Origin: Synergistaceae bacterium
GTDB taxonomy: Bacteria; Synergistota; Synergistia; Synergistales; Aminobacteriaceae
Assembly: GCA_017446055.1 (NCBI GenBank)
Contig: JAFSRQ010000053.1
Location: 1 to 52,897, forward strand
Direction: 5' to 3'
Length of the DNA: 52,897 bases
Shown here: positions 1 to 8,189 of the stretch, piece by piece
Position numbering within the stretch: the first letter of the stretch is position 1
How the letters are laid out: every line of letters begins with the position of its first letter
Translations under genes and position numbers: made by a program
The notes under the pieces: generated by a model
Seen by the model: only the letters and a program-made list of their open reading frames with translations
Database searches by the model: none
Told to the model about the DNA's origin: nothing

Positions 1-864
1 CAGCTCCGCGCAATACAGATGATTCACGAGTCCTTCGCGCGGCAAATGACTACGGTATTATCCACGCTCATACGCTCTATCGTCTCGGCGGAAATAGCTT
101 CGGTTGAACAGCTCGCCTATGAGGAGTTCGTGAACTACATGGTACAGCCCACAGTTATCGGCCTCATTGAGATGCACCCGTTCGAGGGAAGTATGCTCAT
201 CGAGATTAACCCGTCATTAGTCTTCACGATTATTGACCGTATGCTGGGCGGGCGGGGGACTTTCTCCGGCAACGTCCGCGAGCTTACCGACATAGAGAAA
301 ACCGTAATCGAGCGCGTAATCATGAGGATACTTGAGCTTCTCGAAGACAGCTGGAGCACCGTCGTTGATGTCCGCTTCAGGTTCGAGTCGATGGAGAGCA
401 ACCCGTTCTTCGTGCAGATATGCTCGCCGAGTGATATGGTGCTTGTAGTCATAATGAAGCTGAGAGTCTCTGATGTTGAGGGAATGGTGAGCTTGTGCTT
501 CCCGTACTTCCTGATTGAGCCGATAATGGACAGGCTTTCGTCTCAGCAGTGGTTCGCGTCAACAAGCCATAAGGGAGACGATGAGGTCAAGAACTGGCTG
601 AACAACTCAATGATGCAGGTGAACATGCCGCTTGCTATGGAGTTAGGACACACGGTGCTGTCGCTTGCTGACGTTTACGCATTGCAGCCCGGAGATGTCA
701 TAAAGCTGGATGAGCTGAAAGACTCGCATATCGATGTGAGGGTCGGAAATCAGGTGCGCTTCAAGGCAAGGCCGGGTACCATGAACGGACACATGGCCGT
801 AGAACTCACGAAAGTACTGGCCAGAGACATACCGCAGATTTCACCAAAAGACGATGACGCATGA
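1..864 (+). CDS. fliM: Flagellar motor switch protein FliM (5' end outside window)
   Basis: FliM sits in the C-ring of the flagellar basal body, binds FliG and receives CheY-P. The reading frame is open from base 1, reading QLRAIQ before the first ATG at 19; FliM proteins normally have about 40 further residues here (CheY-P peptide and linker), so the true start lies upstream. The visible 287 residues hold the CheC-like middle domain with the FliG-contact LGGRG motif at about residue 82 and a C-terminal SpoA/FliN-like domain from about 205. It is followed 18 bp later by fliY, as in the Bacillus fla/che order. Family assignment is firm. Confidence 0.95.
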   Translation, partial: QLRAIQMIHESFARQMTTVLSTLIRSIVSAEIASVEQLAYEEFVNYMVQPTVIGLIEMHPFEGSMLIEINPSLVFTIIDRMLGGRGTFSGNVRELTDIEKTVIERVIMRILELLEDSWSTVVDVRFRFESMESNPFFVQICSPSDMVLVVIMKLRVSDVEGMVSLCFPYFLIEPIMDRLSSQQWFASTSHKGDDEVKNWLNNSMMQVNMPLAMELGHTVLSLADVYALQPGDVIKLDELKDSHIDVRVGNQVRFKARPGTMNGHMAVELTKVLARDIPQISPKDDDA

Positions 865-882
865 AAGGAGATATGATGATTA

Positions 883-1941
883 ATGCCTGATGATTTACTG
901 AGTCCCGATGAGATTAACGCGCTTCTTTCAGGCGGAGGTGATTTCGGAGACGTTGACGAGATTTCAGACTCAGACGCTGAACAGTTAGCCAAAGTATCAG
1001 ACACATTCGCCAATTCCGAGAACAGCGTAATCAATATGCTTGCCGGGAAAAACGTAACGACAAGCGTAGGCACTCCCGAAGTGATGACGCAGGACGACTT
1101 CCGCGGGAAATTCCCGGATCTTCCGTTCTTGTTCTCGACAACATTCGGCGGACTCGATGACAGACCCATTGCGCTTGTTGTCGAACAGAAAGGCGCGCTG
1201 ACTCTTGCTGACCTCATGATGGGCGGGGGCGGTGCTGATGTCCCTGAACCGAGCGATCTCTACTGGAACGCCGCGCAGGAAGGCTTGAGCCAGGTTGTAG
1301 GGTCAGCGTTCACGAGCCTTGCGGGACTCATGGCCGGGAAAAGGCTCATGCCCGAAAACACAACGTCAGCACTCGGCGAAGATGACTGGCGTGCACTGTC
1401 GCTTGAGCCTGCCGACAAAAAGATTTGGTGCAGCCCCGTTAATGTGGTGATTGACGGACTGAAACCGTTCAACATCTGGACATGCATGACGCTCGACAAC
1501 GCGCTTGACATTGCCGGATTCATGCGTGATGCCCTCGAAGGCAAACAGCCTCAGTCCCAGGCATCGAACAATAACCCCATGGGAGGCGGAAATATGAGCG
1601 GAGGTAGACAGAATGCAGGCCCGGCGGTTGACGTGAGGCCCGCGGCATTTCAGCCCTTGGGGGGTGGCGGCGGCGGAGGAGCACCGAGTCCCATTGACCT
1701 TATCGCGGATATTCCCGTGCGTGTTACTGTTGAGCTGGGCAAGGCAAGAAAGAGCGTCTCCGAGATACTCGCGCTGACGGCAGGGGCAGTAGTAGAACTC
1801 GACAAGATGGCAGGAGAACCTGTCGATATTCTGGTGAACGGGAAGCTGATTGCTCACGGCGAGGTTGTGGTCATCGATGAGAATTTCGGCGTAAGAATCA
1901 CGGACATAATACCGGGCGGGGCGGCCAGGGCAGCGTCATAG
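883..1941 (+). CDS. fliY: Flagellar motor switch protein FliY/FliN
   Basis: C-ring protein of 352 residues. The first 17 residues contain SPDEINALLSGG, the FliM-type CheY-P docking peptide. A CheC-like central region follows (about 60-220), then a Gly-rich linker (GGGGGGG near 260) and a C-terminal SpoA domain starting at DIPVRVTVELG. The long form with a CheC-like part fits FliY rather than short FliN, although the phosphatase residues were not confirmed. The start ATG 883 follows an AAAGGAG site at 864-870. The extreme 3' end, VRITDIIPGG followed by six residues and stop, is repeated in degenerate form downstream (1971-2247). Confidence 0.93.
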   Translation: MPDDLLSPDEINALLSGGGDFGDVDEISDSDAEQLAKVSDTFANSENSVINMLAGKNVTTSVGTPEVMTQDDFRGKFPDLPFLFSTTFGGLDDRPIALVVEQKGALTLADLMMGGGGADVPEPSDLYWNAAQEGLSQVVGSAFTSLAGLMAGKRLMPENTTSALGEDDWRALSLEPADKKIWCSPVNVVIDGLKPFNIWTCMTLDNALDIAGFMRDALEGKQPQSQASNNNPMGGGNMSGGRQNAGPAVDVRPAAFQPLGGGGGGGAPSPIDLIADIPVRVTVELGKARKSVSEILALTAGAVVELDKMAGEPVDILVNGKLIAHGEVVVIDENFGVRITDIIPGGAARAAS

Positions 1942-2247
1942 TCAGGCCAGTGCTGTAATTACCGGGCGGCGTGAGGATTGCTGACACTATACCGGGTTGG
2001 CGGTCTCACAGTTGGCGGATGCTGTAAGTTTCCCGGACAACATGAGGATTGATGACGTAATATCGTGCAGGCGGTCTCATAGTAGGGCGGATACTGTAAT
2101 CTTCACGTACAACATGAGGATTGATGACATAATACCGTGCAGGGGTCTCACAATCTGGTTAGTGCTGTAGCTTTCCCGGACAGCGTAACGCATAATGTGA
2201 GGATTACTGATATGACTCCGGGAGGAACAACGCGGTCGGCCTCGTAA
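1891..2247 (+). repeat. Five-copy degenerate array of the fliY 3' end
   Basis: The last 51 bases of fliY (1891-1941) recur at about 1971, 2042, 2114 and 2197, with spacings of 80, 71, 72 and 83 bp. The segment between successive copies is also repeated (stop codon, then a GGCGGATACTGTAA-like stretch, then CCCGGACAAC). Copies 2-4 have lost the fliY reading past about ten codons. Copy 5 (2197-2247) again encodes VRITD, two changed residues, PGG, and ends SAS-stop at exactly the same length, mostly with different third codon bases. This explains most of the 380-bp gap before cheY. Confidence 0.8.
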
Positions 2248-2266
2248 AAAATTTAGCCTTGATTCG

Positions 2267-2275
2267 TGTTATAAT
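2267..2275 (+). promoter_or_regulatory. Extended -10 promoter for cheY
   Basis: TGTTATAAT (TGn plus a perfect -10) lies about 50 bp before the cheY start. The region 17 bp upstream is A-rich without a good -35. It suggests that cheY and the genes after it have an internal promoter, separated from fliMY by the repeat array. Confidence 0.5.
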
Positions 2276-2324
2276 GCAGTAAATTTTCCAGACAACACAA
2301 TTCACATTGAAGGAGCGTTTTTCA

Positions 2325-2687
2325 ATGGGCAAGAAAGTTTTGATAGTCGATGACGCGGCATTCATGAGGATGATGCTGAAGGACATTCTCACGAAGAATG
2401 ACTTTGAGGTCGTCGCAGAAGCTGAGAACGGCAAGGCAGGTGTCGCGGCCTTCCAGAAATACAAGCCCGACATCATCACAATGGATATAACCATGCCGGA
2501 AATGAACGGTATAGACGCGGTGAAGGCGATAAAGGCACTCGACCCCAGCGTGAAGGTCGTGATGGTCTCGGCAATGGGTCAGCAGCCTATGGTCATTGAG
2601 GCGATACAGGCCGGGGCAAATGACTTCATCGTGAAGCCCTTCCAGCCTGAGAGAGTCATAGAAGCAATCACAAAGGTGCTGTCATAG
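2325..2687 (+). CDS. cheY: Chemotaxis response regulator CheY
   Basis: Single receiver domain of 120 residues that carries the phosphoryl signal from CheA to the C-ring. Canonical residues are visible: D9-D10 acidic pair, phosphoacceptor D54 in TMDITMP, S82 in VSAMG, and K104 in VKPF. The start at ATG 2325 is preferred over an in-frame start at 2307 because GAAGGAG ends nine bases before it and MGKKVLIVDD is the usual N-terminus. It lies between fliY and fliO as in the Bacillus fla/che operon, supporting a flagellar role rather than a general two-component role. Confidence 0.95.
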   Translation: MGKKVLIVDDAAFMRMMLKDILTKNDFEVVAEAENGKAGVAAFQKYKPDIITMDITMPEMNGIDAVKAIKALDPSVKVVMVSAMGQQPMVIEAIQAGANDFIVKPFQPERVIEAITKVLS

Positions 2688-2704
2688 AAATACAGAGCGT
2701 AAAC

Positions 2705-2977
2705 TTGACGGCCTACTTAATCCGGGCTGTATCCGCGCTAATCATAATGTCAGCGTTTGCATTTGTCCTCGTAAAATATTCCAGACGGAAAAACTCTAAC
2801 GCAAAAGATTCACGCAACGTAGAAATAATCACGTCCCTGCGCTTGACTGCCAGGGATATATTTTTTGCTGTGCGCTGCGGGCCTGACGTTATCGCGTTCA
2901 CGGTCGGGTCTCACGGGACATGCCTTCTTGGGAGATGGAGCTATGATGACTGGAAAAAGTCTCAGGAAGACAGCTAG
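2705..2977 (+). CDS. fliO: Flagellar biosynthesis protein FliO (short)
   Basis: FliO helps assemble the FliP ring of the flagellar export gate. This 90-residue protein has one N-terminal membrane helix (about 5-23), a basic stretch KYSRRK, then a small cytoplasmic domain with the FliO-like pattern ITSLRLTARDIFFAVRCG and GTCLLGRW. No ATG is available near the stop of cheY; the TTG at 2705 is the most likely start, and an ATG at 2749 would remove half the helix. The identification relies heavily on position before fliP, as FliO is poorly conserved. It overlaps fliP by 35 bp. Confidence 0.75.
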   Translation: MTAYLIRAVSALIIMSAFAFVLVKYSRRKNSNAKDSRNVEIITSLRLTARDIFFAVRCGPDVIAFTVGSHGTCLLGRWSYDDWKKSQEDS

Positions 2978-3764
2978 AGTCCTCGCGCCCGTGATGCTGT
3001 TGCTTGTGCTGGTTCTTCACGGCGTGTCGTCAGGTGCAGTGCTGAATCCCCCCAGAGCCCCGGAGCTTTCCGGGACAATCCCGCTTCCGTCAATCACACT
3101 CGGACTCACTCAGGCTGACTCGCCGAGAGATGTCGCGCTGACCCTCCAGATTCTTGCGCTGATGACGGTATTGAGTCTAGTCCCGGCAATATTGCTCATG
3201 GTTACGAGCTTCACACGAATCATTATCGTTGTCGGCTTCGTGCAAAGGGCAATCGGCCTCCAGCAGTCCCCGCCTCAGCAGGTCATAGCAGGACTCTCGC
3301 TGTTCCTCACAATGTTCACGATGTACCCGACTTGGACTCAGGTCTACGACAACGGACTTAACCCGTACTTGTCCGGCAATATCACAGCACAGCAGGCTTG
3401 GGACAGATCCATTGAGCCTGTGAGGACGTTCATGTTCAGGTACACGAGGCAGGAAGAATTGTCGCTCATAATCTCGATGGCAGGCGCAGACCGCCCCGCG
3501 AATCAGTCAGAAGTCCCAACAAGAATCCTCATTCCCGCGTTCATGCTGAGTGAGCTTAAGACGGCGTTCCAGATGGGAGTCGTGATATACATTCCGTTCC
3601 TGGTGGTCGATATGGTGGTGTCGAGCGTTCTTCTTGCTATGGGTATGATGATGCTTCCGCCTATGATGATTTCGCTCCCGTTCAAGCTGTTGCTGTTCGT
3701 CATGGCCGATGGCTGGAATCTCGTAGTGATGAGCGTGCTGAAGAGCTTCACGAACGTACCGTAA
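2943..3764 (+). CDS. fliP: Flagellar export gate protein FliP
   Basis: Core subunit of the FliPQR export gate in the inner membrane. The protein has 273 residues: a signal peptide (positively charged start then MLLLVLVLHG), a long hydrophobic hairpin with SLVPAILLMVTSFTRIIIV, a polar loop containing NPYLSGNI, and C-terminal helices with FLVVDMVVSSVLLAMGMMM, all diagnostic of FliP. Start codons ATG 2943 or 2946 are both possible, with GGAG motifs at 2931 and 2937; the longer frame from 2865 is only overlap with fliO. It belongs to the fliOPQR-flhB operon. Confidence 0.96.
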   Translation: MMTGKSLRKTARVLAPVMLLLVLVLHGVSSGAVLNPPRAPELSGTIPLPSITLGLTQADSPRDVALTLQILALMTVLSLVPAILLMVTSFTRIIIVVGFVQRAIGLQQSPPQQVIAGLSLFLTMFTMYPTWTQVYDNGLNPYLSGNITAQQAWDRSIEPVRTFMFRYTRQEELSLIISMAGADRPANQSEVPTRILIPAFMLSELKTAFQMGVVIYIPFLVVDMVVSSVLLAMGMMMLPPMMISLPFKLLLFVMADGWNLVVMSVLKSFTNVP

Positions 3765-3808
3765 AAGAGTAATATAGACTCACCGCGCACAGGAATGGAG
3801 TGAACGTA

Positions 3809-4312
3809 ATGAGAAGAATTATCGTTGTGATGATGCTGTTAGTGATGACAGGGACAGCTTGCGGGGCAGTCTCAGAGGATACTGGCGTTTATGTCAGGAA
3901 GGACGTGTTTGAAGTGTACATGCAGAATATCAACACAAAGTTTGACATGATAATGGAGGAACTGAAAGACCAGAAGCAGATGATAACAGACCTGTCAAAC
4001 CGTGTATCGAACCTGTCAGAACGTGTGTCAGACCTGGCAAGCCGTGTGTCGAGTCTGTCAGAGCGTGTGTCAAACCTGTCAGAACGTGTTGCGAATTTAT
4101 CAGGCCGTGTTGACGGATTGGACGCGCGTGTAAATGATCTTCGGAACGACATATATCTCGGTCTTGTGGTACTTGGCATAGTGGTTTCATGGCCGAAAGT
4201 CAAAGAAGCGGCTCAGAAGCGGGCAAAGTCAGCCTCATACGTAACACTTGAGGATGTCAGGCGGCTGATTGAGGAGAACAACGCCAGAATGTCAGGCAAA
4301 GTACAGGCGTAA
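3809..4312 (+). CDS. Exported coiled-coil protein with heptad repeats inside the fli operon
   Basis: Unrecognised 167-residue protein. It has a signal peptide or N-terminal anchor (MRRIIVVMMLLVMTGTACG, with a possible lipobox Cys), a long coiled coil of exact 7-residue units of the type SERVSNL / SERVSDL, a second hydrophobic helix (LGLVVLGIVVSW, about 114-125) and a charged C-terminus. ATG 3809 is chosen because GGAATGGAG ends eight bases before it. It sits between fliP and fliQ, which are normally adjacent, with short gaps and the same strand, so co-transcription is likely. A structural role near the flagellar base is only a guess; it could also be an unrelated insertion. Confidence 0.8.
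   Translation: MRRIIVVMMLLVMTGTACGAVSEDTGVYVRKDVFEVYMQNINTKFDMIMEELKDQKQMITDLSNRVSNLSERVSDLASRVSSLSERVSNLSERVANLSGRVDGLDARVNDLRNDIYLGLVVLGIVVSWPKVKEAAQKRAKSASYVTLEDVRRLIEENNARMSGKVQA
4001..4147 (+). repeat. 21-bp in-frame tandem repeat (7 units) coding for heptads
   Basis: CGTGT-starting units begin at 4001, 4022, 4043, 4064, 4085, 4106 and 4127, an exact 21-bp period. Each encodes one coiled-coil heptad (R-V-x-x-L-x-x). Because the unit is a multiple of three, copy-number change would lengthen or shorten the coil without frameshift. Confidence 0.9.
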
Positions 4313-4327
4313 GAAAAAGAGAATGCT

Positions 4328-4603
4328 ATGAATACTGTAACATTAAGTCTTCCCGACATAATGACGGGGGCAATCTGGACGATGATTAGCGTTACCCTGC
4401 CGATTCTTCTCGTGGCAATGATAATCGGACTGTTCATCGGAATCTTGCAGACCGCTACGTCAATTCAGGAGCAGACATTGATATTCATCCCGAAGATTCT
4501 TGCCGTGTTCCTGTGCATTGTGCTTTTGTCGCCGTGGATAGGTCAGCGAATGCTCGTGATGACCCGCGAGATTCTCGGACAGCTCGAACGCTTCATCAAC
4601 TGA
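4328..4603 (+). CDS. fliQ: Flagellar export gate protein FliQ
   Basis: Small 91-residue export-gate subunit with two membrane helices (about 17-40 and 55-75), close to the usual 89. Family signatures include ATSIQEQTLIFIPKI, the conserved segment between the helices. ATG 4328 follows an AAAAAGAGAATGCT leader. Together with FliP and FliR it forms the helical gate that opens into the flagellar channel. It is followed by fliR after 21 bp. Confidence 0.95.
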   Translation: MNTVTLSLPDIMTGAIWTMISVTLPILLVAMIIGLFIGILQTATSIQEQTLIFIPKILAVFLCIVLLSPWIGQRMLVMTREILGQLERFIN

Positions 4604-4624
4604 TACTGACACAATCCCCCACGA

Positions 4625-5422
4625 ATGCGCGGACTCGAATTACCCTCACAGTTACTAGCCGTATACATGCTACTTCACCTGCGCTATATAGGACTCGTAT
4701 TCAGCTCGCCCGTATTCACGTCAACCATGCCCCCGACACCCTTCCGCTACCTTTTCGTTGTAATGCTCACGGTCTGCTCAGTCGGAATCATCAAGACCGA
4801 AGAGATTCCCACGATATATTTCGATGAGGTCATATTCATTGCGGCGGTATGTATACGTGAACTGCTGATAGGAGTCGCGCTCGGCTTCATCTCGGCATTG
4901 CCACTCTACGCGCTGCGTGTTGCCGGAGAACAGACCGGGACGACAATCGGCTTCTCTATGGCGCAAGTGATGGACCCGTCAACGCAGAGTGAGACATCAA
5001 TTCTCGGTCAGCTCAATTTCTTTGTGGCGATGTGGTTCTATTTCCGCTGGAATGGTCATTTATTGATGATACAGGCACTCGTTGAGACGCTGAAACTAGT
5101 ACCCCCCGGACAAATCTCACTTTTCCCCGCCGGAGACTTGCAGCTTGGGACGTGGCTACAGTCATTGTTCGTTCTGGCTATGAGGATGGTTATACCGTTC
5201 TATTGCGCACTGGTCTTGTCGGACGTGGGACTCGGATTCCTTGCGCGCACTGTACCCCAGATGAATATATTTGTCGTGGGACTCCCGGTGAAGGTCATGC
5301 TCGGCTTCATGGTACTTGCGGCGGTAATCCCGCTGATGATGGATCTTATCCGCAACAACTTCGAACACTGGATAGAGTTCGCTTTGTCTGTCCTGCGAAT
5401 GTGGAGACCCGTAAATGGCTGA
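4625..5422 (+). CDS. fliR: Flagellar export gate protein FliR
   Basis: Export-gate subunit of 265 residues with about six hydrophobic helices. Recognisable FliR features are FRYLFVVMLTVC, the GEQTGTTIGFSMAQVMDP loop, and the C-terminal run ending in a short polar tail. Length matches the family (about 260). Its stop overlaps the flhB start by 8 bp, indicating translational coupling; in some clostridia the two are fused. Confidence 0.95.
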   Translation: MRGLELPSQLLAVYMLLHLRYIGLVFSSPVFTSTMPPTPFRYLFVVMLTVCSVGIIKTEEIPTIYFDEVIFIAAVCIRELLIGVALGFISALPLYALRVAGEQTGTTIGFSMAQVMDPSTQSETSILGQLNFFVAMWFYFRWNGHLLMIQALVETLKLVPPGQISLFPAGDLQLGTWLQSLFVLAMRMVIPFYCALVLSDVGLGFLARTVPQMNIFVVGLPVKVMLGFMVLAAVIPLMMDLIRNNFEHWIEFALSVLRMWRPVNG

Positions 5423-6473
5423 GGAACGCACCGAGGAAGCTACCCCCCACAAGCGCGAGAAAGTCCGCGAAGAAGGCCGTGTGTGTGTCAGCAAGGACGT
5501 GAACGCCGCGGCGGCAATCATCACTGCTCTTCTTGCTCTGGCTCTCTTGGGCGCGTCAATATGGCGGACTCTCACCGGGATGATTCAGTCCATGTTCCGT
5601 GCTATAGGAGACCGTGCGATACTTCAAGACGGCTGGTTTGCGTGGGTCTCGTGGGAGGCCATGAAGGATTACTTTGCGGCGTGGCTTCCGCTGGGGGGGC
5701 TTGTTGTGCTTTTTGCGACCAGCGTTGTGATTGCCCAAGTGGGATTTGCGTTCACTGGTGAGCCTTTTGTGCCAAAGTTCGACCGCCTCAACCCTTTTTC
5801 CGGCATGAAGAAGATAATCTCTATGCGCTCTTGCGTGGAACTGCTGAAGGGACTCCTCAAGTCAGCAATATTCGCCGTGATGATATACAACGCAATCCGG
5901 GACTACCTTCCTGTGTCGTCAAAAACTATGCAGATGCCTCTTGAGCTTGGGAGCAGGCAGTTCTGGGACATGCTGTGGACTCTGGCGATGAGGCTTGCGC
6001 TGATGCTGATGGTGATGGCGTTTGCTGACTATGCATATCAGAAGTGGGACTTCGAGAACTCAATCAAGATGAGCAAGAAGGAGGTCAAAGACGAGTACAA
6101 GCAGATGGAGGGAGACCCCCAAGTCAAGCAGAAGATCCGCCAGAAGCAAAGGGAGATGGCACGCAACAGAATGATGGCCGATGTCCCGAAAGCTGACGTA
6201 GTAATCACCAACCCGACACACATAGCCGTTGCGATTCAGTACGAGCGGGGGATAATGGGCGCGCCTCAGGTTATCGCGAAGGGCGCGGACTACCTTGCGC
6301 AGAGAATCCGGGAGATTGCCACGAACAACCTTATCCCGGTAATCGAGAACAAGCCGCTTGCGTGGGCACTGTATGAGAATGTCGAGGTAGGCGAGGAAAT
6401 CCCGGAGGACTTCTACAGGGGAGTCGCTGAGGTTCTGGCGTTCGTGTACAGGCTGAAGGGCAAAGCGTCATAA
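5415..6473 (+). CDS. flhB: Flagellar export switch protein FlhB
   Basis: Inner-membrane protein of 352 residues that switches export specificity from rod/hook to filament. It has a charged N-terminus (EERTEEATPHKREKVREEG), four membrane helices and a cytoplasmic domain with the autocleavage motif N266-P-T-H269 and the typical GADYLAQRIREIA and NKPLAWALYE segments. The final segment FYRGVAEVLAFVYRLK (bases 6411-6458) recurs 349 bp downstream at 6760. flhA, which often follows, is not in the window. Confidence 0.96.
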   Translation: MAEERTEEATPHKREKVREEGRVCVSKDVNAAAAIITALLALALLGASIWRTLTGMIQSMFRAIGDRAILQDGWFAWVSWEAMKDYFAAWLPLGGLVVLFATSVVIAQVGFAFTGEPFVPKFDRLNPFSGMKKIISMRSCVELLKGLLKSAIFAVMIYNAIRDYLPVSSKTMQMPLELGSRQFWDMLWTLAMRLALMLMVMAFADYAYQKWDFENSIKMSKKEVKDEYKQMEGDPQVKQKIRQKQREMARNRMMADVPKADVVITNPTHIAVAIQYERGIMGAPQVIAKGADYLAQRIREIATNNLIPVIENKPLAWALYENVEVGEEIPEDFYRGVAEVLAFVYRLKGKAS

Positions 6474-6591
6474 TCTGAAACGGGGGCAAGGGGTGAGCTT
6501 TATGACAGTCAATTTCTGCACAGGCTTCAAATGGTAACCCATACTAACCCGGAGAGATTCGCATTCATCAGCTGGTCTTTGCGGTGAGATT

Positions 6592-6840
6592 ATGATTGTC
6601 AGCTTCAGAGGGTTCGGCGGTGTCAGCAACGGTGATTTGTACCGCATAGATGTTGAGCTGGATGTATTGCGGTATGTCAGCCTGCCGATAATATGGTTCA
6701 CAGTTCAGGGGGCTTCAAGATTCTTGCAGGCAATACATGACAAAGCCGATGAAGGAATTTTCTACAGGGGAGTCGCTGAGGTCTTAGCGTTCGTGTACAG
6801 GCTGAAGAATCCTCAGCACCCCGGCAGAAATACACAGTAG
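6592..6840 (+). pseudogene. Short ORF ending in a displaced copy of the flhB C-terminus
   Basis: The 370-bp gap after flhB holds an 82-codon frame whose first 56 codons resemble nothing I know. Codons 57-72 (6760-6807) repeat FlhB's FYRGVAEVLAFVYRLK. The 48-bp copy differs from flhB 6411-6458 at only three bases, all synonymous. The frame then runs ten codons to a stop at 6838. No clear ribosome-binding site precedes ATG 6592, so translation is doubtful. Possible origins are an insertion that displaced the original flhB 3' end, or partial duplication. Confidence 0.5.
6760..6807 (+). repeat. Displaced copy of the flhB 3' end
   Basis: Direct repeat of 6411-6458 in flhB, offset 349 bp. The only differences lie in the codons for VLA: GTT/GTC and CTG/TTA. 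Similarity stops abruptly on both sides. Confidence 0.9.
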
Positions 6841-6843
6841 CCG

Positions 6844-7962
6844 CTATTCTCCTGACTGCTGAGACAAGTAGAGCTTCCTGATTTCCCGGTAGAACTTGTT
6901 TCCTACAGTAACCTCACGCATTCTCCTCAAGGCTTTTCCCCATTGGAATGTTCCCAAGTAGAATATATTTCTATTGTTCAGGATGGAATTCCTTATCCAT
7001 TTCGCATAGTACCAGATTTTTGTACCGAGCTTCAGTTTCACGGATGATGACTTCTCCAGAGCGTCAGAAATCTTCAGACCTTTGTCGCGGCAGTAGTTCC
7101 TGAACTGTTCCGTTATCCTGAGAATGTACGGGCCGAAACCAATACCTACAGGCATGGGGGCAACGTAAGCGTCGACATACGTAACAGACGCTCCCGAAAG
7201 CTGGTTGATCAATAGCTGATGACCATTGCCGCCGCAATATTTATTGATGATCGTTACTTCGGCGGCTTCATTGCGCAGAAAAAGTAGGTTGTGCGCCAGA
7301 GTGCCAAGCATCATAGCTATTTCCCGCGATGAATTGAGTGCGGCAATCTGTTCACTGAGAGTCATTTCTTCCATGTAGACGGACGTATAGCCATTCTCCG
7401 AGAATACCTGCTCGATATATTTTTCTCCATCCTCCCAGAGCTGGGCGTTGCGGAAATGTGCGCGCGAGCAGTATATCTTGTTGTCTCCGGTCAATGACGC
7501 TCCTGAATTTGCCACGACAATGTCAAACATGTCTTTGTACTCCTGCGTGAAATATTCGCCAGGATAGATTGATGACTCAGGGACAATGACGGCCTTGAAT
7601 GAAGTGGGCTTGTCGACTCTAATGAGCCTGTCCGCTGATATTCCGGCGAGTTCGAGAAACTCAAGGTAATTCCCTGACAGTTCCCACGAAGATGCGTAAG
7701 CTATTCTCAGGTCTTTTCGCTTTGCGGCATACCATAACCGCCCGGTCATATCGATAAGGAAATGCCCCCACTGCTTTATGAACCAGCAATTCATGTATAT
7801 GACTTCTTCGTCAACATGCGTCAAGTTCTTCCTGCTGAAGTCATAACCGCCAACGACCCGCTGAAGCTGCCCATTGCATTTTTGCGCAGACATATCGACA
7901 TATTCGCCGCTGTCCCTTACTACCCCTCCAGAGAACCAGTAGCCCGGTGTCAGATTCTTCAC
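6844..7962 (-). CDS. GT61 (DUF563) glycosyltransferase, 5' end uncertain
   Basis: At least 372 residues of a family 61 glycosyltransferase, as found in capsule and surface-polysaccharide loci. Visible features are INxWGHF-like KQWGHFLIDMTGRLWYA (about 65-80), IYCSRAHFRNA with the following charged stretch, and the C-terminal LGTLAHNLLFLRNEAAEVTIINK. GTG 7962 has no ribosome-binding site, and the same frame stays open upstream with family-like residues (TYERIDNGIILPP) as far as a stop at 8134, without ATG, GTG or TTG. A TTG at 8156 with AAAGGA ten bases before it is the best true start, but it is one reading frame off because five 7-bp repeats lie between. The gene may therefore be phase-variable and currently OFF. 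Confidence 0.75.
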   Translation of the reverse strand: MKNLTPGYWFSGGVVRDSGEYVDMSAQKCNGQLQRVVGGYDFSRKNLTHVDEEVIYMNCWFIKQWGHFLIDMTGRLWYAAKRKDLRIAYASSWELSGNYLEFLELAGISADRLIRVDKPTSFKAVIVPESSIYPGEYFTQEYKDMFDIVVANSGASLTGDNKIYCSRAHFRNAQLWEDGEKYIEQVFSENGYTSVYMEEMTLSEQIAALNSSREIAMMLGTLAHNLLFLRNEAAEVTIINKYCGGNGHQLLINQLSGASVTYVDAYVAPMPVGIGFGPYILRITEQFRNYCRDKGLKISDALEKSSSVKLKLGTKIWYYAKWIRNSILNNRNIFYLGTFQWGKALRRMREVTVGNKFYREIRKLYLSQQSGE

Positions 7963-8097
7963 AGGAGGCAGTATTATTCCGTTATCTATGCGCTCATAAG
8001 TCAGAGTTTTTGGTGAAAAGTAATTCTTGCCTGAATGATTGTTGGGATTACGAACAGTTAAATCTTGAAGGTAGCCGTGAAAAGAGGCGGAATTATG

Positions 8098-8132
8098 GCT
8101 GTGAGCTGTGAGCTGTGAGCTGTGAGCTGTGA
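8098..8132 (-). repeat. Heptanucleotide tandem repeat (GCTGTGA)5 at the GT61 5' end
   Basis: Five perfect copies of GCTGTGA on the + strand plus a partial GCT. They lie between the candidate TTG start (8156) and the GT61 coding body. From 8156 to 7962 is 194 bases; one more 7-bp unit makes 201, a multiple of three, so six (or three) copies would join the frames. Confidence 0.9.
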
Positions 8133-8135
8133 GCT

Positions 8136-8165
8136 ATTATACTGATTTGCGCTCAAACGAGTCAA
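8136..8165 (-). promoter_or_regulatory. Promoter P2 upstream of GT61
   Basis: On the minus strand TTGACT (8165-8160), an 18-bp spacer and TATAAT (8141-8136). Transcripts would begin inside the 7-bp repeats, so this promoter would exclude the TTG 8156 start; P1 would include it. Confidence 0.5.
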
Positions 8166-8189
8166 GTCCTTTCTCTGTGGATTTTTGCC

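Noticed and set aside
4001..4147. CRISPR-like array from the regular 21-bp period
   Set aside because: There are no distinct repeats and spacers; the period encodes coiled-coil heptads in frame.
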